A stretch of DNA of 64,000 bases from Cycas panzhihuaensis (taxonomy: Eukaryota > Cycadophyta): positions 126,549,741 through 126,613,740 of the forward strand of contig CM041465.1 in assembly GCA_023213395.1 (NCBI GenBank), written 5' to 3'. The number at the start of each line of letters is the position of its first letter. The stretch's first letter is position 1. Positions 9,156-20,108 of this stretch are shown here, one piece after another. The translations under genes were made by a program, and so were the position numbers. The notes beneath the pieces are model-generated. The model saw only the letters and a program-made list of their open reading frames with translations, was not told the DNA's origin and did not search any database.

Positions 9156-10251
9156 ATCGTAGTGTTTGAGGTCTGGTGCTTTGACCTGTTATGGCTTGCA
9201 GAGATATTTGAACATTTTCTGTATCGATTTCTAGTAGTTCATCTAGTTCAACTTCGTCTTGTTCATTGTTATCTTCTTGATCTGGGGCCGTATCTTCTTC
9301 GGTTTGTTCAGGTATCTCAAGTTCTTCATTATTCAGCATAAATACCTTCTTTCCCGGACATTGGTGCTCTTGATTCCATTTCCCTCCGCATTTGAAACAA
9401 GTACCTTTCTGTATGTGTTCTTGTCGCGTGGAGTTTTCCATTGTATTCTTGATTGTAAGTGGAGCGTCTGATTTAACTCCTGACCTCTGCCAGTTCGTGT
9501 TAGATGGTGGAGCAAAATCCATTCTACGCATGAAGGTAGGCATGGTTTCTTTAAGTTCATCTTTGACACATTGAGCGTGGTTTATGATGTCTTCTAATGC
9601 TCCATGTTGCTGCGCTAATACTCGGAATCTGATGGGGGCCTTGAGCCCGCTTATATATGTCTCCCTTAGACATTCATGAGGAATGTTTGATGTAACCATA
9701 CATTGTAACATCTGAAATTGTTCCATATATTCGCGAACTGATCTTATCTGCTGCAGTCTTGTCAATCTTGAAGTAATTCATAGACCAAGAGTCTTCATAT
9801 TGGTTGATGATAGCTATTCTGAAATTTCTCCATTCCTCTTGCTGAGGTCCTTGCATCTTTTTCCACCAATAATACCAATTCAAGGCTCGTCCATAGAGAT
9901 GTAAGGAGGCAATGGGCACCATATCTATGCTTGGTGTTTTGTTTCGCAGTATGTTTCCATTTGAAGTAGCCATGCTCTTATGTCCCATGTTTTTTCTGGA
10001 TCAAATTTTTCTTATGCGATCTTTGGTCCTCCTTGATTTACATTTCTTGGCTGAAAAACAATTCCTTCCTTAAACCTACCTTTTGGGTTCCCCTAATCTG
10101 TTTCTTGATCTGAATCCTGTTCTGTTTTTGGATGAGCTATCTCTTGTTTATCCAATCTTCTATTTTAGCTCCTAATTTGTTGTGAAAGTTCTTCCATGAC
10201 CGCTGTCAAGGTTTCTACTGCTTGTTCTTCTGAGTTGTGGGACCTCGGCAT
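9109..10251 (-). pseudogene. Chromovirus gag
   Basis: Probable start is the ATG at 10249-10251 (MPRSHNSEEQ), shortly after the PBS. A retrotransposon-gag core follows (EKFDPEKTWDIRAWLLQMET near 9975-10020; VREYMEQFQMLQCMV near 9700-9740). The zinc knuckle is CFKCGGKWNQEHQC near 9360-9400, with the spacing used by chromovirus gags. An acidic C-terminal tail continues to about 9230. Stops occur near 10170 and 10105 and a frameshift near 9770, so no full gag can be made. Confidence 0.88.
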
Positions 10252-10372
10252 TTTGTTTTGTGGGCTGATTTTTCTGGATCTTAATTTCGTCTTGGTCCTT
10301 TCTGAATTGCTAGGGTGGGAGGGTTGGTCAAAATTTCCTTCCCCTCATGAAAATTTCCCGCTTCGGAACGAA

Positions 10373-10384
10373 GCTCTGATACCA
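10373..10384 (-). promoter_or_regulatory. Primer-binding site for initiator Met tRNA
   Basis: In element sense, TGGTATCAGAGC lies 2 nt inside the 5' LTR. It is complementary to the 3' end of plant initiator methionine tRNA and is the usual primer site of Copia elements and many chromoviruses. Confidence 0.95.
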
Positions 10385-10386
10385 CT

Positions 10387-10998
10387 TGTAGCGAGTCCTT
10401 TACCTAATTGGACAGAAAATAGAGCAGAGTAGGGCAAATTCGCAGACACAGGATAATAATAGAGAAAAAAAAGTCCACAAATGCTAAATCCAAATAGATC
10501 GAATTCACAAATGGCAAACACCTTTTGATCCAAACGTATATCTTCAATTATAGGTTAAATACAAGGATACGATACAATTTATAAGTAGAGTTCCAACAGA
10601 GTACCTGTACTGCCTGCCACAATCGCCAAACCCTTCGAGGCAAGGATCCTCCCAGAAATTGTAGCCCTAAGTAGAAAATGCGCACTTGCCTTGAGGCCGA
10701 AAATGAAGAGAAGAGAGCTTCACAAATGGATCATTCCGAATGATCTCAAAGTCCCTATATATAGGCGCATAAACTAGGACAAAATGAAGTCAGCCAGAGC
10801 AGGGAGGAGTGCGCTCAACATAATCATGAGAAGTCGGCTACAGCTTCTCAAAAAACTGGCAGGCTATCTTTAAATGGTCATAACTTTTGATAGTGATGTC
10901 GGAATTGACTTTCGTCTGGACCGTTGGAATCGTCGTTGAGAGGCCTATCATTTGAATGGTTATATGATATAACTTTGACCATATTTTGGAGTGCTACA
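10387..10998 (-). repeat. Chromovirus LTR (5' LTR in element sense)
   Basis: A 612-bp LTR beginning TGTAGCGAG and ending GCTACA on the plus strand. It pairs with 5270-5865 and lies beside the primer-binding site. Confidence 0.95.
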
Positions 10999-11003
10999 CA
11001 TTA
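10999..11003. repeat. Chromovirus target-site duplication, right (CATTA)
   Basis: Partner of 5265-5269. With one copy removed, the kinase codons read on without a break from APEVVM into GVGWSYP. Confidence 0.95.
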
Positions 11004-11825
11004 CCACCTCAGGTGCTCGGTAACCTCTCGTGGTAACTACCTTGCAATGGTATTGGTTCTGGAATGTGGCATTACCAAAATCTATGAGTTTAATTTCACT
11101 CGACGAGGGAATGCACTTATAACGATTCTTACGATCCGAAGAATTCTTGTCATATTCCGAGGAGCGAGAAGAATGTTATCAGGCTTTAGATCAGTATGTG
11201 AGAGAGTGAGCTCATGAATGAATGCAACAGCCTCCAACAGCTGACGTGCGAATTCCCGAATCAGAACAACAGACAAGGGTCGGTGATTGTTTCTACGTAA
11301 TAAATCGTATAAACTCGGTCCAAGCTTTTCACAAACAATGCACACATGGGCACCAAAATGAAACCAAGTCTTCAATTTCAGGCAGCCCCGGGATCCATTG
11401 GTATCAAACTCTGCTATCCTGCGAAGAATGTCAATTTCAGTCATAGCTGCAACACCATATTGCCATTCACTGCGGATAACCTTGATGGCTACATGCTCTT
11501 GCTTTTCACCATCCCAACAATCTAAAACTCTACCAAAAGTTCCTTCGCCCAGTTTGCTAATAATCCTGTATCGAGATGTTATGTTTTCTCCAACCTCAAA
11601 CACGTAGTGCCCATCTTTGTTATCCGGTCGCCATGGATGGGACGCAACAGCATGTACATGGTTAGATCTCATCTCATCACGCTCCTTTTTCTTCCCGTTA
11701 TTGGACCGTGACTCTTTAATACGACGACTTGTGGAAGGTTGTTTATAATAAACTACGCTCTCTCAGGTCAGAACTCCTCCCCGTCCTCTTCCCTTAGGGA
11801 AGGATAGCATGGAGTAATTTTATTG
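11004..11825 (-). pseudogene. LAMMER (CLK/AFC-like) kinase pseudogene, N-lobe
   Basis: Minus strand. A basic Ser/Arg/Lys-rich N-terminal part (TSRRIKESRSNNGKKKERDE, about 11660-11730) leads into HPWRPDNKDGHYVF and the kinase domain: GEGTFGRVLDCWD (glycine loop), VAIKVIR (ATP-binding Lys), EIDILRR (helix C), LGPSLYDLLRRNN, HTDLKPDN (catalytic loop, with the Thr typical of LAMMER kinases), LIDFGNATF (DFG) and YRGxRAPEVV before the insertion. A one-base loss near 11160, after NILLA, shifts the frame within the segment between the catalytic loop and DFG. An in-frame TGA lies near 11765. No introns are seen over what are many exons in ordinary plant genes, which suggests a retrocopy. Confidence 0.92.
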
Positions 11826-12437
11826 GACGGCTATGCCCTTGCCAATACCTCTCGTCATCCCAAAAACTAGAACACTTTACAAAGAATCGCATCAAGGACA
11901 CGACTAAGGAAACCGTCATAGCGCATGTGAAACCGAGTCAACTCATTATCTTCTAAAGACGCTTCATACCATTAATGCTCTCATTTACTTAAAATAACGG
12001 TTCATACTCCACCTTGCTCTGGAACCTTATCTTAAATCCTACCACCGTGTCTTCATTTCACAATTGTTGAAGGCACTTATTTCTAAAGGACATCCGATGT
12101 TGCCACTAGAATGTATCTATGATGATGGAAATGTAAGATAGAAGCCACAGCCAATAACGTGGTATCAAATGATAGCTTGCATACTCAAAATTAAGGCTTT
12201 CTTAAACATTATTAATGGAAATTAGAAAAGACTTGAAAAGTGCGTTAACGACAAGAACTGAAGCACAAAGAAACCATAATAAATACGAATAATGGAAAAT
12301 AGAAAGGACTCAATCTATGGTTATTTGGAAATGCCATTTATGGATACAACGTTTGAGATGGGTTATGCTAGAAGGATTACAGTGGGGTTTATCAGAGATG
12401 ATGGAAACATGATATGAATAATCATGAACAACCTCAA
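11826..12437. other. Upstream flank of kinase pseudogene, unassigned
   Basis: No convincing reading frame, terminal repeat or RNA gene. It is less AT-rich than the Copia arrays and is unique within the window, so it may be original flanking or 5' untranslated sequence of the kinase copy. Confidence 0.5.
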
Positions 12438-12779
12438 TTACTGCAAAAGTACCGTGCCAACAAGAATGAAATTTATCGATGCAAATTCATCATTAACTTT
12501 GTCAAAAAGAAAAATGAGTTCAATGGGGTAAAATAAAGAAAGAAAAACAGTTTGATCATATTTTAAATTAGGTTGCATTTTGATATCTTCTAGATTGTTT
12601 AAGTCACGCAGGCTATCTTCACCAACCTTTTCTAGCTTAATGAGCCAAGTCTCAAATGCTATGCAATTCAAAAGTTGGTTGCAAATATCTAAATAAAGGG
12701 AATGAATTTTACTTTTAATGGGAATTATAGATTCTAGACCATAAACTAGAGAAGATGTGACAAATCCATTAGCTATCAT
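12438..12779 (-). pseudogene. Gypsy integrase C-terminal fragment (Athila/Tat type)
   Basis: The minus-strand frame reads SSLVYGLESIIPIKSKIHSL then LEKVGEDSLRDL. This resembles the TGFSPFxLVYGxEAVLPIExxIPSL segment after the integrase core in non-chromovirus Gypsy elements. The large element here has a related segment (SLVYDTEAVLPLEVEIPSL, about 41970-42030). No other domain of this element is found nearby, so it is an isolated relic. Confidence 0.6.
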
Positions 12780-14018
12780 GACAATGGATCAATTGAGATA
12801 TAAGGATGGATAAATTTAACAATGCTAATAATTTTTGTATTCGTGAATGATAGTTTTCAAGAGTGATAATCAAGAGAAGGGTGATACGAGACAATGTGAA
12901 AGGTAAGGTAGATACACGTGTTATATTTGGCAATGGAGCTATAAATGTTGAATATATTGTCATATAAATATGAGATGAGAATAGTTGGTAGGGAAACAAG
13001 TTGGGGATGAGAAGTATGTGGGCGGTGTAAGTGAACGCAATGAATGTGGGCACTTTAGAAATAGAGTCATGGAGTATTAATTCAATGAGTATTAAGGGTT
13101 TTTTCATAAATATGATGATCTCGATACGCAAGTAGTGATTGTCTAGATGATGGTAAAAGAAATAATCTTAGGAGGTTAACCATAATCAAAGGTTATAAGA
13201 GAGTTAAATTCAAGAATGGTACGAACTTGTATATAATAATGGTTATTAAAATTGACATCTATAAAGACTAAACAAAATGACAACTATTAGCTAATACAAG
13301 GTAATATGATAGTCAGTAGCTAGGTGTGTGTAATGTTACTAGTTAGCGTAACATTATGGGAAGTAAAAGTGATAAGCATGATGCAATGGTGCTATTTAAG
13401 GCATTTACTTAGATACATACAATTACCTCATAATTCTATGGGGTTGGTAGGGAGTTAATGAACGATTGCATTGTAAGATCTCCATCAACGTGACTTAAAC
13501 AATTTGCATAAACTTTTCACTATTTATATACACACATAAGCAAGGAAGTTAATAGAGATTACCTAAGAGTTATCAAAGTACAAAACCTTTGCATGGGTCA
13601 AGGTTTAGAAATTGTTAAGGAACTCCTTGCAAAGGATGTCTCTAGTGTTGAATACTTCAGAATCTAAGAAATCATGTGCTTTGATCAATATATTAAGTAA
13701 AATAATATAACTATGCAATAAAACGTGTGAAATAAATAAGCATAACTCAGATGGACAAAGTACGGGTGGATTTGCCACCACATAGAGCTCTATTTGGGAG
13801 GATCTTCTACATTAATCATAATCCAATGTATAACACAATGGTGCGAGTCTTAATTTATAGTCAACTTGCCAATACTTGAAAGATGCAATAGGCTCACTAA
13901 GCAACAAATAAGGCGGATCTGACTAGTTTATATAATAACATTAAATTATAACAAAGGGTCGCCTTAATATTATACAATGTGCACAAATTATATGAAGTAC
14001 AAGAAATGATGGGTGTTA
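12780..14018. other. Unassigned AT-rich region, possible Copia 3' LTR in its right part
   Basis: No domain is recognisable. The right end follows the Copia RNase H stop in element sense, so a 3' LTR is expected here; a TGTAATAACACCC start near 14025 is possible. I could not find a second copy of it in the window, so no LTR is called. Confidence 0.4.
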
Positions 14019-14024
14019 TTACAT

Positions 14025-14400
14025 GGTTTTAACACCATCCCTTAATAGGAGCTTCATTTCTTCTGATACCGAGGTCATGTCTAAACCGTTTAAACTTTGA
14101 TTTACTAAGAGCTTTGGTGAAGATGTCCACAACCTGGTCCTCAGTTGGATGATAGACGAAATTAGCTTCTCCGTTCTAGACATGTTCATGGATGAAGTGA
14201 TGATGGATCTCAATGTATTCGGCTCTATCATGAAATACAGGATTCCATCTCTGATACACTTTGATTGTGGTAATCGAGGATGATGGGTGCATGTCGTTGA
14301 AGTCCAAGTTCAGTAAGAATGCTTTTAAGATAAATCAACTCAGTTGTATGATGGACAACTGCTTTATATTCTATTTTGATGGAGGAAATAGAAACACTTG
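14025..14400 (-). pseudogene. Copia RNase H (B0)
   Basis: One minus frame reads WNPVFHDRAEYIEIHHHFIH, then HPTEDQVVDIFTKALSKSKF and FRHDLGIRRNEAPI, the conserved end of Copia RNase H (NPVFH.RTKHIEI...DQ.ADI.TKAL). The catalytic CDN motif is read as LDYHNQS in a neighbouring frame near 14265-14285. A stop lies within the HEHV region and there is a frameshift near 14250. Confidence 0.88.
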
Positions 14401-15420
14401 GCTGCTTATTATAGCTCCACGAGATTACAACTAAATTTACGTCAAAATAATAACCTGAAGTTGAGTTGTGAGTGTCTTGGCAACTTGCCCAACAAGATCT
14501 CAGATGTCCCTTTAGTATAGGGGGAATGGATTAGTTATAGTTAACACCAAACTGATGTGTGCCATGGATATATCTGAGAATCCTAGTATAGGCTTTCTAA
14601 TGATATACTTTTGGTTATGACATGTACCTAGAATAGATCTCTACTACATATAAAATATCCATACGAGTGTGGGTGAAATAGATGAGGTTTCCAACTAATT
14701 GTCGGTACAAAGTGGGATCAAAAGGCTTTCCTTGTTTATCTAGGTTTGGGTTAGTTCCTTTCTCCATAGGAATTTATGCTGTTTTATATATTGTCATCCT
14801 AAATTTTTCTAAAAGCTCATTGGCATACTTTGTTTGAGTCAGGAAGATGTGTCTTAGTTCTTGTCAAACATAATGTTCAAGGAAGTAGTGGAGTAACCTA
14901 CGATCTGTCATCTCAAAGTTACCTCTCAATTATGATTGAAGCCAAGCAAGGCCATCTGTGTCATTGTCAATGATTGCAAGATCATTTACATAGAGAACAA
15001 CGATTGCGGTCAAATTATCTCTAGCCCGAATGTAGAGATCTAGGTCATAGGGTGAACAATTGAATCCGTGCTAGTTAAGGACATCATCAATCTTTATACA
15101 CCAGGTACATTGTGCTTGTTTCAGTCTATAGATGGATTTTTCGAGTCTACATACTGAGTATTCTTATCTTGGACTAGTATAGATGGGGTGTTGTTTGAAG
15201 AAAACCTCTTCTTTAAGGTGTCTATTGAGGAAAGTACTCCTCACATCTATTTGCTAAATACGCCAATTAAATTAGATTGCTAAGGACATAACCAAATGGA
15301 GTGTGATCACATTAGCTACCGGTGCAAAGGTCTTGTCATAATCAATCCCCTCTTGTTATTTAAAAGCTCTTGCTATAAGGCGAGCTTTGCGAGTGTCATA
15401 TTTTGTAAGGCCTTTTAGCA
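14401..15420 (-). pseudogene. Copia reverse transcriptase (B0), YVDD changed to YVND
   Basis: RT motifs in order on the minus strand: QEGIDYDKTFAPVANVIT near 15300-15345, LNRHLKEEVFFKQHP near 15190-15235, CRLEKSIYRLKQAQCTW near 15105-15155, the catalytic box as LYVNDLAI (about 14973-14996), and later FDPTLYRQLVGNLIYFTHTR near 14660-14720. Active Copia RT has YVDD; the first Asp is Asn (codon at 14984-14986). There are several stops. Confidence 0.88.
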
Positions 15421-15688
15421 ATTATGGGAGGAGGAACATCTATTAATAATTGTTATACCCATTAGGATTTAGTTGAATGCTAGTGGCTTCCACCTGAAGG
15501 TCATCAACTAAAATTGGAGGTAAAGTTATACTTTCTTGAGTTGTTGATGTAGATGCTACTGGAATCGATGAAGCAGCTGGAGTGTACGAGGAGGCTAGTA
15601 TTGGTGGCTCCACAATTTATCCAAGAGTCACTTAAGATGCATGAACTTCTTCTACTGCTATAATATAAGGTTGAGGTGGAGGTAGGTC

Positions 15689-16300
15689 CTATGAATCTTC
15701 TATAAATATTATATCCCGTGTTGCGTAAACTTGGTTCCCAACCATGTCAAACACTTTATAGGCTTTCCAACCAAGTACATAATTAAGGAAGATGCATTTC
15801 AGACTCTTGTCATCAAGCTTGTGTTTGTTTTCCTTTGAAATATGTTTATATTCCATGCATCCAAAGATCTTCACGGGGGCTACCAATGGTTTCTGACATG
15901 ACCAAACTTCTTCAAGAGTAATATTCCTAACTACAATTCTGGGACTTATGTTGGTTAGATAAATAGTTATGGTTGTGGCATCAACCCAGGATCTGGTGGT
16001 AAGATTTGCAGCACTGAGCATTGCTTTTCCTTTATTTATCAATGCCTAATTCATTCTTTTAACCACACCATTTGGTTGAGGTGTGTGGGAAGCTGAGAAC
16101 TGATGTTGGATGCCATGTTCCTTGCCCAAAATGTTGGACTGATTAGAAATATACTCGCCACCATTATCAGATCTAAGGAGCTTGATTATCATTCTACTTT
16201 TCTTTTCTATGGCAGCTTTGAACTCTTTGAATTTATTTAGGGTTTTATACTTATTTCTCAGGAGATAAACCTACATTTTCCTTGAGAAGTCATCTATGAA
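15689..16300 (-). pseudogene. Copia integrase (B0)
   Basis: The 117-residue C-terminal frame (15689-16042) is preceded by HTPQPNGVVKRMN and a DNGGEY-like motif (about 16150-16180), the second catalytic Asp context. The third catalytic Glu is Lys and a TAG follows RMN, as in every other copy. The HHCC zinc-binding part is upstream near 16430-16480 (a YNNICEACL-like read). Confidence 0.85.
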
Positions 16301-16849
16301 TGTGATGAAATGCCAGCTTTTATTGAGTGGTTAGACAGGTACCAACCCTGGGTGGACCATCTCTAACGGCGCTGAGGATCTCCATGCGTTCTTAGAAGGA
16401 AAATTTTCTCGTTAGTGCTTTTCTATTAGGCAAGCCTCACATATGTTGTTGTACCTCTTAATTTTATGTAAACCATGTACCATTTGGAGCTTAAACATGA
16501 GGTCCAAGCTTTGCATGTTTAAATGACTTAGGCATTAATTCCATAGGTATACTTTGGAGCTATTTGAGATGATAATTTCCTTTCAATATGAGAATTCACC
16601 TGGTTCTTATATACAGGGGGACTCTTCATTAATGACTTCATTTACCTTATCAATTTGAGCTGTGTTGGGAATTGAACAAGCTTCATTTTATGGAGTAGTT
16701 GTAAGGGGGATACCACCCAACCTATATAGGCCACCATCTTCATATCTTATGGCCACAAGCTTGCACGTTGCATGATCTGCGATTCTACTAATGCCCTAGA
16801 CAAAGAGGACATCTAAATTCTGTTTGTTTATTTCATTGATAGAGAGCAA

Positions 16850-18130
16850 GTTCATCTCCATTTCAGGTGCAAGGAATATATTATTGATGTGGTGCCTCAT
16901 ATTGGAGTCCTTCAAAGCTATTGGAGCCCTACCAATTTTGGTCATTATCGTAAGTCAAATTATCCCCAAATGTGATAGTTTGAGTATCGACTGGGCGAGT
17001 CTCTTCTAACATTTTTTCTAATCCGATCATATATCTCGTTGCACCTGACTCAAGAAGCCATGCATCCTCATTAAGTTGTGAAGAAAGAGCTGTAAAGAAT
17101 AGGTGATGGAAGGAGGAATCCTAATTGTGTACCACATTACTTCCGTATTATTTATCATTATGCTGGTTTCTTTAATTTTTGATAGTGAATTGCTGCTTAT
17201 TTTGAGGTCTTTATCCTTGAGCAGGTCTCAGATTCCAATTATGTTGGTAGAATTGGCCTTGTGGTTGGAATGATGACCCTTCTTATTGTTGAATAAGGCC
17301 TCTTTATTGGAAATATGGGCCTCCTTGTTACAAAATAAGACCTCGCTATTATGGAAACGGGGCTCTTTGTAGAAGGCATGATCCTCCTTAGTAATATCCT
17401 TGTCTCTATTAAGAGTAACTAGGACCTCCTTATTGATATGAGGGTGGTCCTTATTAGTAGGTTAGGCCTAATCGTTGATAATAAGAGGTAGCTTATTAGA
17501 AGCGAGGCCCATATGATTGACTCAATTGATTTTACAAGAGTTGTGAATCAACTTGTCCTCACTTGCATTAACAGAAGTGTCTTTTTTTATCATAGTAGAG
17601 GCAACTGACATCTGGTCTAACCTATTAATTCTTTTAAAGTTGTGCATATGGCTGGTATTGAGACTGCCGATGCCAATGAGTTAGACGGGAGGAGGAGGTG
17701 TTAATTGGTTATTACTTCTCTTAGGTTGGTTGTTGATATGGCTCTTGGGATATGGTCAGAGAATCCAAGTGTTGAGTTAGATCTTGGTGTTGACTAAGTC
17801 GTTGAGTTGATCTATTGATAGTTTTACACTTTTTCGAGTTATTGGCTGTAAAGGTAGGAGCAGGGTTAGATATAGATGTTGCCCCAAGTCAGTTGAGTAT
17901 ATTCTCCTCTTATAACAAGAGTTCCTCACAGGTTGTGAAGTCTATTTTGGAATAATTACCATTTAATTTGGAAACAAAGGAGTTATATTCTCTAGGTAGG
18001 ATGTTAATGATGCTAGAGATTAAATCATGGTTTGAAAGTGGTTCATTAAGGATTATAAGTTAGTTCCTAGTTATTTTGACTTTAATCAAGTGGTGTGCAA
18101 CGCTGCCAAAAAAGTATACCTTTATCAAAA
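16850..18130 (-). pseudogene. Copia protease and gag (B0)
   Basis: The protease core reads AWLLESGATRYM (about 17037-17072), with Glu in place of the catalytic Asp. The gag C-terminal linker (KEPRFHNSEVLFCNKEAHIS-like) lies near 17280-17390. The gag core NHDLISSIIDILPIEYNSFV lies near 17970-18040. The region between 17400 and 17800, deleted in unit A, is present here. Stops are frequent. Confidence 0.8.
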
Positions 18131-18205
18131 CTTTATGAACTTAAAGAAGATAAGTCATGAAAATAAGATTAATTTTAGATTCACCTATTCATTATAGGGT
18201 GTACC

Positions 18206-19020
18206 CTATGCTTGGCACAAATAATTATACCCAATTAAGACATGGGACAATATTACGAAGTAATTTAAGGAGATATTATAAAAGTTTTGAAGTAATGAGG
18301 TAGTGGAGTTATCTCTCAAGGAAATGAGATAAAGGTTAGCAGAATTACTATTAATACATATATGAAAAATAAATATTAAAGTTGTAAGTATTATGAATGG
18401 AGAAAAAATCATGGATTATAATAAGAGAAACTATTTTATAAATGAGCTAAATTCTAAAGTAATGGCTACAATGGTGACTCATTCCTTGAAATGTTTCCAT
18501 TTCACACGAGTTGGTATTACACTTTGAGAAAGAAATGGACATTTAAAAGGGCAGCCATAAACCTTATTATTTAGTTCACGAGACAAAATGTAATAATTAA
18601 GAAGCCAAAATATAAATAAACCTTGCTGTTAAGTAACAAAAATAAAGGAGACCTTAAAAGTAGAAGCCTTTAAAAAGGAAGTCACAAGGTTAAAATTATA
18701 AAGAAAGAAACCTCAACTTACTAAGGAGAAGAAGAATGAAAAAATATAGGGGTAACGAACTGTAATTGAAGAAGTGGTGTCACATTTGTGATAATAATTC
18801 ATATTCTAGTAAAAATTGTGACCTAAATGAGAGGAATAATATGGTAAAAAAGTAAAGTATATGGTGTTATATTTGTGATATGGATAACCATAATATGAAT
18901 AAACACTATTTTAATATATGTAAAACAAACTAATACGGTACAAGTTATGGAAGAAGGAACAACTTAACCATGATGCAATATACTAATGATGCAGGAAGGC
19001 ATGTGAAAAAATAATAATGC
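18206..19020 (+). pseudogene. Plus-strand zinc-knuckle gag relic, copy B
   Basis: Same relic as 880-1650. The first knuckle is CHICDNNSYSSKNC (about 18783-18824), the second CYICDMDNHNMNKH (about 18870-18912, with Trp before it retained). A FINGLNSKV-like stretch is replaced here by FINELNSKV. An imperfect inverted repeat ATAGGGT-GT-ACCCTAT marks the border with Copia gag near 18197-18212. Confidence 0.6.
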
Positions 19021-19609
19021 ATGAAGAGAAAGTAAACGAAATGTACTAAACTAACTAAAACAATAGAGATAAAATTGATCTATCCTCAGAGAAAATACCT
19101 ATAGAGAGATCAAACATCACCTAATAAGAAGGCTGTCAAAATCTAAGAGGTCCACTAGAGCATATATGCCCAAACTATTGAGAAAAGTATGTGCTTGGCC
19201 TATTGTAGATACCCTTCATAAAGAATAATGTCCTATCCTAACCCAGACTCTTAAATATACCTAAAACACTAGACTCAATCTTAAAATATGAGAAGGGACT
19301 AACAAGAGTAAGAGGCCTACAGGAGTTAAGACCATAGGAAACATATGATCATATGTAGGTTCTTGGAAAATTATCAGTAGTAGTGACTCATCTCATATAA
19401 GTTTGAGATAGGCTAATAGTACATGCATTTAACTCCAACTAGCATCAAGCTCTAATAGGTAAAATAAAAAGAGGTGACTGCTCTCAATAAGATGCATAGA
19501 GTTCGCTCAGTTGTTGAGGCCACACATATAAACACATAGTGAGGGTAGATGCCCACCATTAGGCCAATCAGAATATGAATCATAAGACTCTTCTCATATA
19601 AGGCCAAAA
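19021..19609. other. Unit spacer B, no coding signal
   Basis: Homologue of 1651-2246. All frames are closed; nothing is recognisable. Confidence 0.6.
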
Positions 19610-20108
19610 GATCACCTCTCTCATCTAATGGTTAAATCTAGGTTCAAAGAAAGTGATCTACCTTATTTGTAAAAGAATAAGTACTTTGAGATATTATGTA
19701 TCTTGATGTATTTTGTATATGCAAGAAGATAATTTATATCTTCTTGTTGTTTAGGAGATTAAAGTCAAATAATTATTGTTGAACTAATTTCTAGGTGTGA
19801 TGTTGATGTACTCTAAAGTAAATAAATGGCAATTCATTATATAGAATCAAATAAGAAAAGCAATGACAAAAAACAGTTAAATTTAAGAATCAAAATGTTT
19901 ACTAGACAAATAAAGAGCATAGAATTTGTTTTCTTTCATTGCATTTGGATGTTACTAATATTGATAACACAACGTAGATGATGCACTATCAGGAGCGAAT
20001 GATTCCCAGGGATTACATCTACATTCATTTTAGTTTGTAGAAATGGTGCTTCAAAGCTTCCTTAGCAGAAAGACGTTCCCTTGGGTCAAACTTCAACAAA
20101 CCTTCAAG
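19610..20108 (-). repeat. Captured kinase 3' tail, copy B
   Basis: A 499-bp copy with the same two end points as copy A (GATCACC and the CAAG/ATGG junction). The kinase C-terminal codons remain readable in the last 80 bp. Confidence 0.85.

Larger units (their letters stand above)
5270..10998 (-). mobile_element. Complete but decayed Ty3/gypsy chromovirus
   Basis: A 5,729-bp element transcribed from the minus strand, with both LTRs, primer-binding site, polypurine tract and a perfect CATTA target duplication. Order in the sense direction: LTR, initiator-Met PBS, gag with zinc knuckle, protease, RT, RNase H, integrase, GPY/F-like region, chromodomain, LTR. A chromodomain just before the 3' LTR places it among chromoviruses; the sublineage needs a tree. 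Gag, RT and the chromodomain region carry stops and frameshifts. It inserted into the kinase between subdomains VIII and IX, so it is younger than the kinase copy. Confidence 0.95.
14019..18190 (-). mobile_element. Most complete Copia copy (B0), gag to RNase H
   Basis: The only copy here that runs through the whole Copia pol order on the minus strand: gag, protease, integrase, RT and RNase H. It lacks the kinase tail: RT continues through the ATGGGGTG point (15182) where the other units switch to kinase sequence. It therefore represents the pre-chimera arrangement. Many stops and shifted frames show that it is dead. No LTR pair or PBS could be identified. Confidence 0.88.

Noticed and set aside
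11826-14018. A Copia 3' LTR directly after RNase H
   Set aside because: Expected from element order, but no second copy or matching TG...CA ends with a target duplication could be found, so no LTR was annotated.
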